Source: Lumbricus terrestris (Eukaryota; Annelida; Clitellata; Crassiclitellata; Lumbricidae). Taken from it: a DNA stretch of 64,000 nucleotides. Below the pieces are notes generated by a model. The model was not told the origin of the DNA, did not search any database, and was given only the letters and a program-made list of their open reading frames with translations. The stretch is taken from the NCBI GenBank assembly GCA_949752735.1, contig OX457039.1, forward strand, positions 25,479,710 to 25,543,709. Direction: 5' to 3'. Of the stretch, positions 61,870-64,000 are shown in pieces; the stretch's first letter is position 1, and each line of letters begins with the position of its first letter. The translations under genes and the position numbers were made by a program.

Positions 61870-62305
61870 CTTTGCTAAGATGACATCTTAAAATGGTACC
61901 ATTTCAATGTGGAAAACTCAATTGTTAAGTATATTTATTGACCACTCGTATAAGCACTGAAAAAATACAGCAATTTTGTTAAGATGACAGCCTAAAATGC
62001 TACCCAAGCAATAATAATAATAATTTATACGGCACCACAACATAGCACCAGTTACAAGGACACCTTGCAAAGCAGCCAGCATGTGGGATAAGCCAAAAGC
62101 TGCAAAGACCTACAGAGCTAGGCAACCTCCCCGCCAGCAGCCACAAGTGGCGCTCGTATAACGTGGAAATTCAAAAAAATTCTGCTCCCAAACCCCTCCT
62201 CTCTCAGCATTACATATCTCGACAATTTTCCGCCAGATGCCTGTTTGTCTCCCCCTTGAAACATGGATTCCCCAGAGTATGGGAACTAGATTAAACACTG
62301 ATTAA
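61870..62305. mobile_element. Partial copy related to the 55110-60805 element
   Basis: It contains diverged versions of the 86-bp unit (AAAATGGTACCATTTCAATG) and the element's 3' stretch, including GGGAACTAGATTAAACACTG, which matches the sequence near 60680. Termini were not identified. Confidence 0.55.
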
Positions 62306-62695
62306 CTGGGTTGGGTGGATGGACTAATTGTGCTCTATTTTGTAATTGAAATCACTTGGCAAAGATGCTTACAACCATAACTTTTAAATAAGAAAGCAGT
62401 TTTCAATAATCAAATAAACAACATTCTAAAACTTGTAACATCAAACCAATCAAATTTTTCCCGCGCTGAATATCTGGCGAGAATTGTCTTAGCATCATTT
62501 ACTTTTATCGGGTCATTCAGTCAGAACACATTTTGGTATGATGTGTTTAATGTTATCCAATGATTAATACGTAATCCCAGTCTGTTGTCTTAACCACTTG
62601 GCACTGTATATCTTATCAACTTAAGTTAGAAAGCATCCGTTGCACTTCTATTAACGCATAAATGTCACCACTGAGTTAGCTACTGCACCAAGCAA

Positions 62696-63244
62696 CTATA
62701 AAAACTCTGGAAGCAACGATTTCTCAAGGCGTCTTTCAAGTCGTCTGTTGGCATTTTTTTCTGATTGCAATGATGTTTCTAGATTATGCACTCTGTCAGT
62801 GAGTGAAAAAGAGTTCTGTAGAGCTAAGCATCCCCTTGGGGACAGATATGGCGAATGATTCCCAGAGATACGCCTAAAAGGTTCCGTACTCAGAGAAGAG
62901 CAGTTATTCGATGGCAGCTGATGAGCAGCAATTCTGTAGTGATGATTTTCACCAGCTGAGTTACTACTAATGTTGACACTAGGTGGCATTTTCAGTGGTT
63001 CACAGTCAGTGTTCAAGTCCAATGCTTTCTTAAGGTACTCTTCGAATGCAGAAGATTGTTTCTGCTCGACTTTAACCGCATATTCCAGTTGATCCAGGGA
63101 CTGCTGGTGTCTGTCAAGTGTCTCGGCGGAGCTGTCCAGGTCTTCTGGGAATAGCTCCAGCACATATTTTTTCGAAGAAGGAAGCACCAATTCATCTCTC
63201 AAAGACATGCGCTTTCTCTTGGTAGCCATCGCCACTGTATCCAC
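62696..63244 (-). CDS. Unrecognised protein-coding segment, possible host exon
   Basis: An open minus-strand frame of 182 codons starts MDTVAMATKRKRMSLRDELV and includes a charged helical stretch (LDRHQQSLDQLEYAVKVEQK, EEYLKKALDLN). A Ser-rich middle follows, then a probable coiled coil (DRVHNLETSLQSEKNANRRL) just before the stop. The codon use and low-complexity-free composition look like a real gene, and I know no family for it. It may be the terminal exon of a gene that includes the exon at 63578-63680; a nuclear or cytoskeletal coiled-coil protein is possible but unproven. Confidence 0.45.
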   Translation of the reverse strand: MDTVAMATKRKRMSLRDELVLPSSKKYVLELFPEDLDSSAETLDRHQQSLDQLEYAVKVEQKQSSAFEEYLKKALDLNTDCEPLKMPPSVNISSNSAGENHHYRIAAHQLPSNNCSSLSTEPFRRISGNHSPYLSPRGCLALQNSFSLTDRVHNLETSLQSEKNANRRLERRLEKSLLPEFL

Positions 63245-63577
63245 AAGTTTTGTTTCATCTACATATATACAACATGTTCACATTTGTATTTTTTTTAAAG
63301 ATATTTCTACATACATATTTTAAAATTCTTAATCTTCAATTAAGTACCATATCAAACCTGAGCCAGCATGTCAATATTACCAGGAGCAACCTACTTTCAA
63401 GCTTCACATTTTATAAAGTCGTTCTACAAGTATGTGTGCATTTGCTACTATTTAAAAATCCTTATTCCATACTCCAATGTTTATGAACTGTTGGCACTAA
63501 GTACTGCTCCTGAGTAACAAGATCAGACACAGCAGATACTAGATTAGAGTTGAAATGATGAGCACAGATTAATCTAC

Positions 63578-63680
63578 CTGCAGCACTCTTGTCAAGGTCT
63601 GCCTCCAGAGTGACTGAGAGATGAGAGTATGGCTCCACAGCTTCAGGCAAATAGTACACCTTCAGATCTTCAATCTCCTT
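63578..63680 (-). CDS. Possible exon of the same minus-strand gene
   Basis: On the minus strand an acceptor-like CTGGTAACAG| precedes and a donor GCTGCAG|GTAGAT follows 103 bases encoding KEIEDLKVYYLPEAVEPYSH and LSVTLEADLDKSAA. It reads as a normal protein segment, but I cannot name the family. The link to 62696-63244 rests only on proximity and strand. Confidence 0.4.
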
Positions 63681-63819
63681 CTGTTACCAGAAATACACCA
63701 TAGAAATAGGACCAATATAATTATTCTGATCAACATCGACTTCTACGTTCCTCGCATCCAATGCACAAGAAATCATACACTAAAGCCAATCATAATAATG
63801 TAAACAACCAGGAGATACC

Positions 63820-64000
63820 CGACCAACCACTGTCGATCATAACATTCTTATTCATCGGCTTTCTATTTCTTTTGGCATCTCTGCTCTGCCCCTTGACTGG
63901 CTCACATCCTATCTAGCTGACCGCTCCTCTTCCACTGTCTTTCACTCCACTCGTTCCCCTTGGATCCCCGTTCCAGTGGGTCTCCCGCAGGGCTCTGTCC
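63820..64000 (+). pseudogene. LINE reverse transcriptase, cut by window end
   Basis: The last 180 bp encode VDHNILIHRLSISFGISALP, then LDWLTSYLADRSSSTVF and a terminal VPVGLPQGSV. This is the reverse-transcriptase region preceding the catalytic YADD of non-LTR retrotransposons. Upstream coding sequence is absent, so the copy is truncated or interrupted. Its extent beyond the window is unknown. Confidence 0.85.

Overview
The window is animal genomic DNA, probably from a marine invertebrate, although the species cannot be fixed from sequence alone. The reasons are phase-consistent spliced exons, very high transposon density, abundant microsatellites, and a recurring AGGCCTA word throughout the host background. 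No prokaryotic gene organisation is present.

The host backbone is one plus-strand gene that runs through most of the window. It encodes an extracellular alpha-type carbonic anhydrase. Eight exons could be assembled by eye: 2514-2719 (less certain), 3612-3795, 25456-25632, 26800-26945, 27625-27723, 30620-30686, 32620-32780 and 60986-61366. All intron phases agree. The predicted protein has an acidic, His/Asp-rich N-terminal stretch, a catalytic domain with every expected zinc and active-site residue, and a hydrophobic C-terminus like a GPI-anchor signal. The first exon, with a signal peptide, was not found. A possible second host gene lies on the minus strand at 62.7-63.7 kb.

The introns are filled with nested mobile elements. 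The 21.7-kb intron (3.8-25.5 kb) holds a Tc1/mariner-like element with transposase copies in inverted arms and an abutting hAT element with a perfect 8-bp target duplication. It also holds a 1.3-kb minisatellite between inverted repeats, another hAT element and a tRNA-derived SINE. Further along are a copia retrotransposon with identical LTRs sitting inside a hAT-like element, and a 4.9-kb composite inverted-repeat element with a second element nested in it. Two LINE fragments and TA/TAA/CAT repeats occupy 26-30 kb.

The 28.2-kb intron (32.8-61.0 kb) is the most interesting part. Sixteen bp after the splice donor begins a 4.56-kb DNA transposon (32796-37358). It has 41-bp perfect terminal repeats and an intact three-exon gene for a DDE-like protein of a poorly characterised family. 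It is followed by a complete Polinton/Maverick (37511-52765, 15,255 bp) with about 0.39-kb terminal inverted repeats and a perfect 6-bp target duplication, GCTGAC. Polinton plus-strand genes on the left are DNA polymerase B, a triple zinc-cluster protein, an adenain-like protease and two fibre-like paralogues. A minus-strand block of nine genes follows: major capsid, small virion-like proteins, a penton-like protein and a packaging ATPase. On the right is a plus-strand zinc-ribbon/phospholipase-A2-like gene overlapping the integrase frame. Nearly every gene looks uninterrupted, so the copy is young. The integrase has no usable ATG and appears to depend on a canonical -1 slippery heptamer at the end of the upstream gene.

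From 55.1 to 60.8 kb there is a nest of elements. An outer hAT-like element with a perfect 8-bp duplication contains two inverted arrays of a 15-bp repeat, which flank an inner hAT-like element, which in turn carries an RTE-type LINE remnant. The window ends inside the reverse transcriptase of another LINE.
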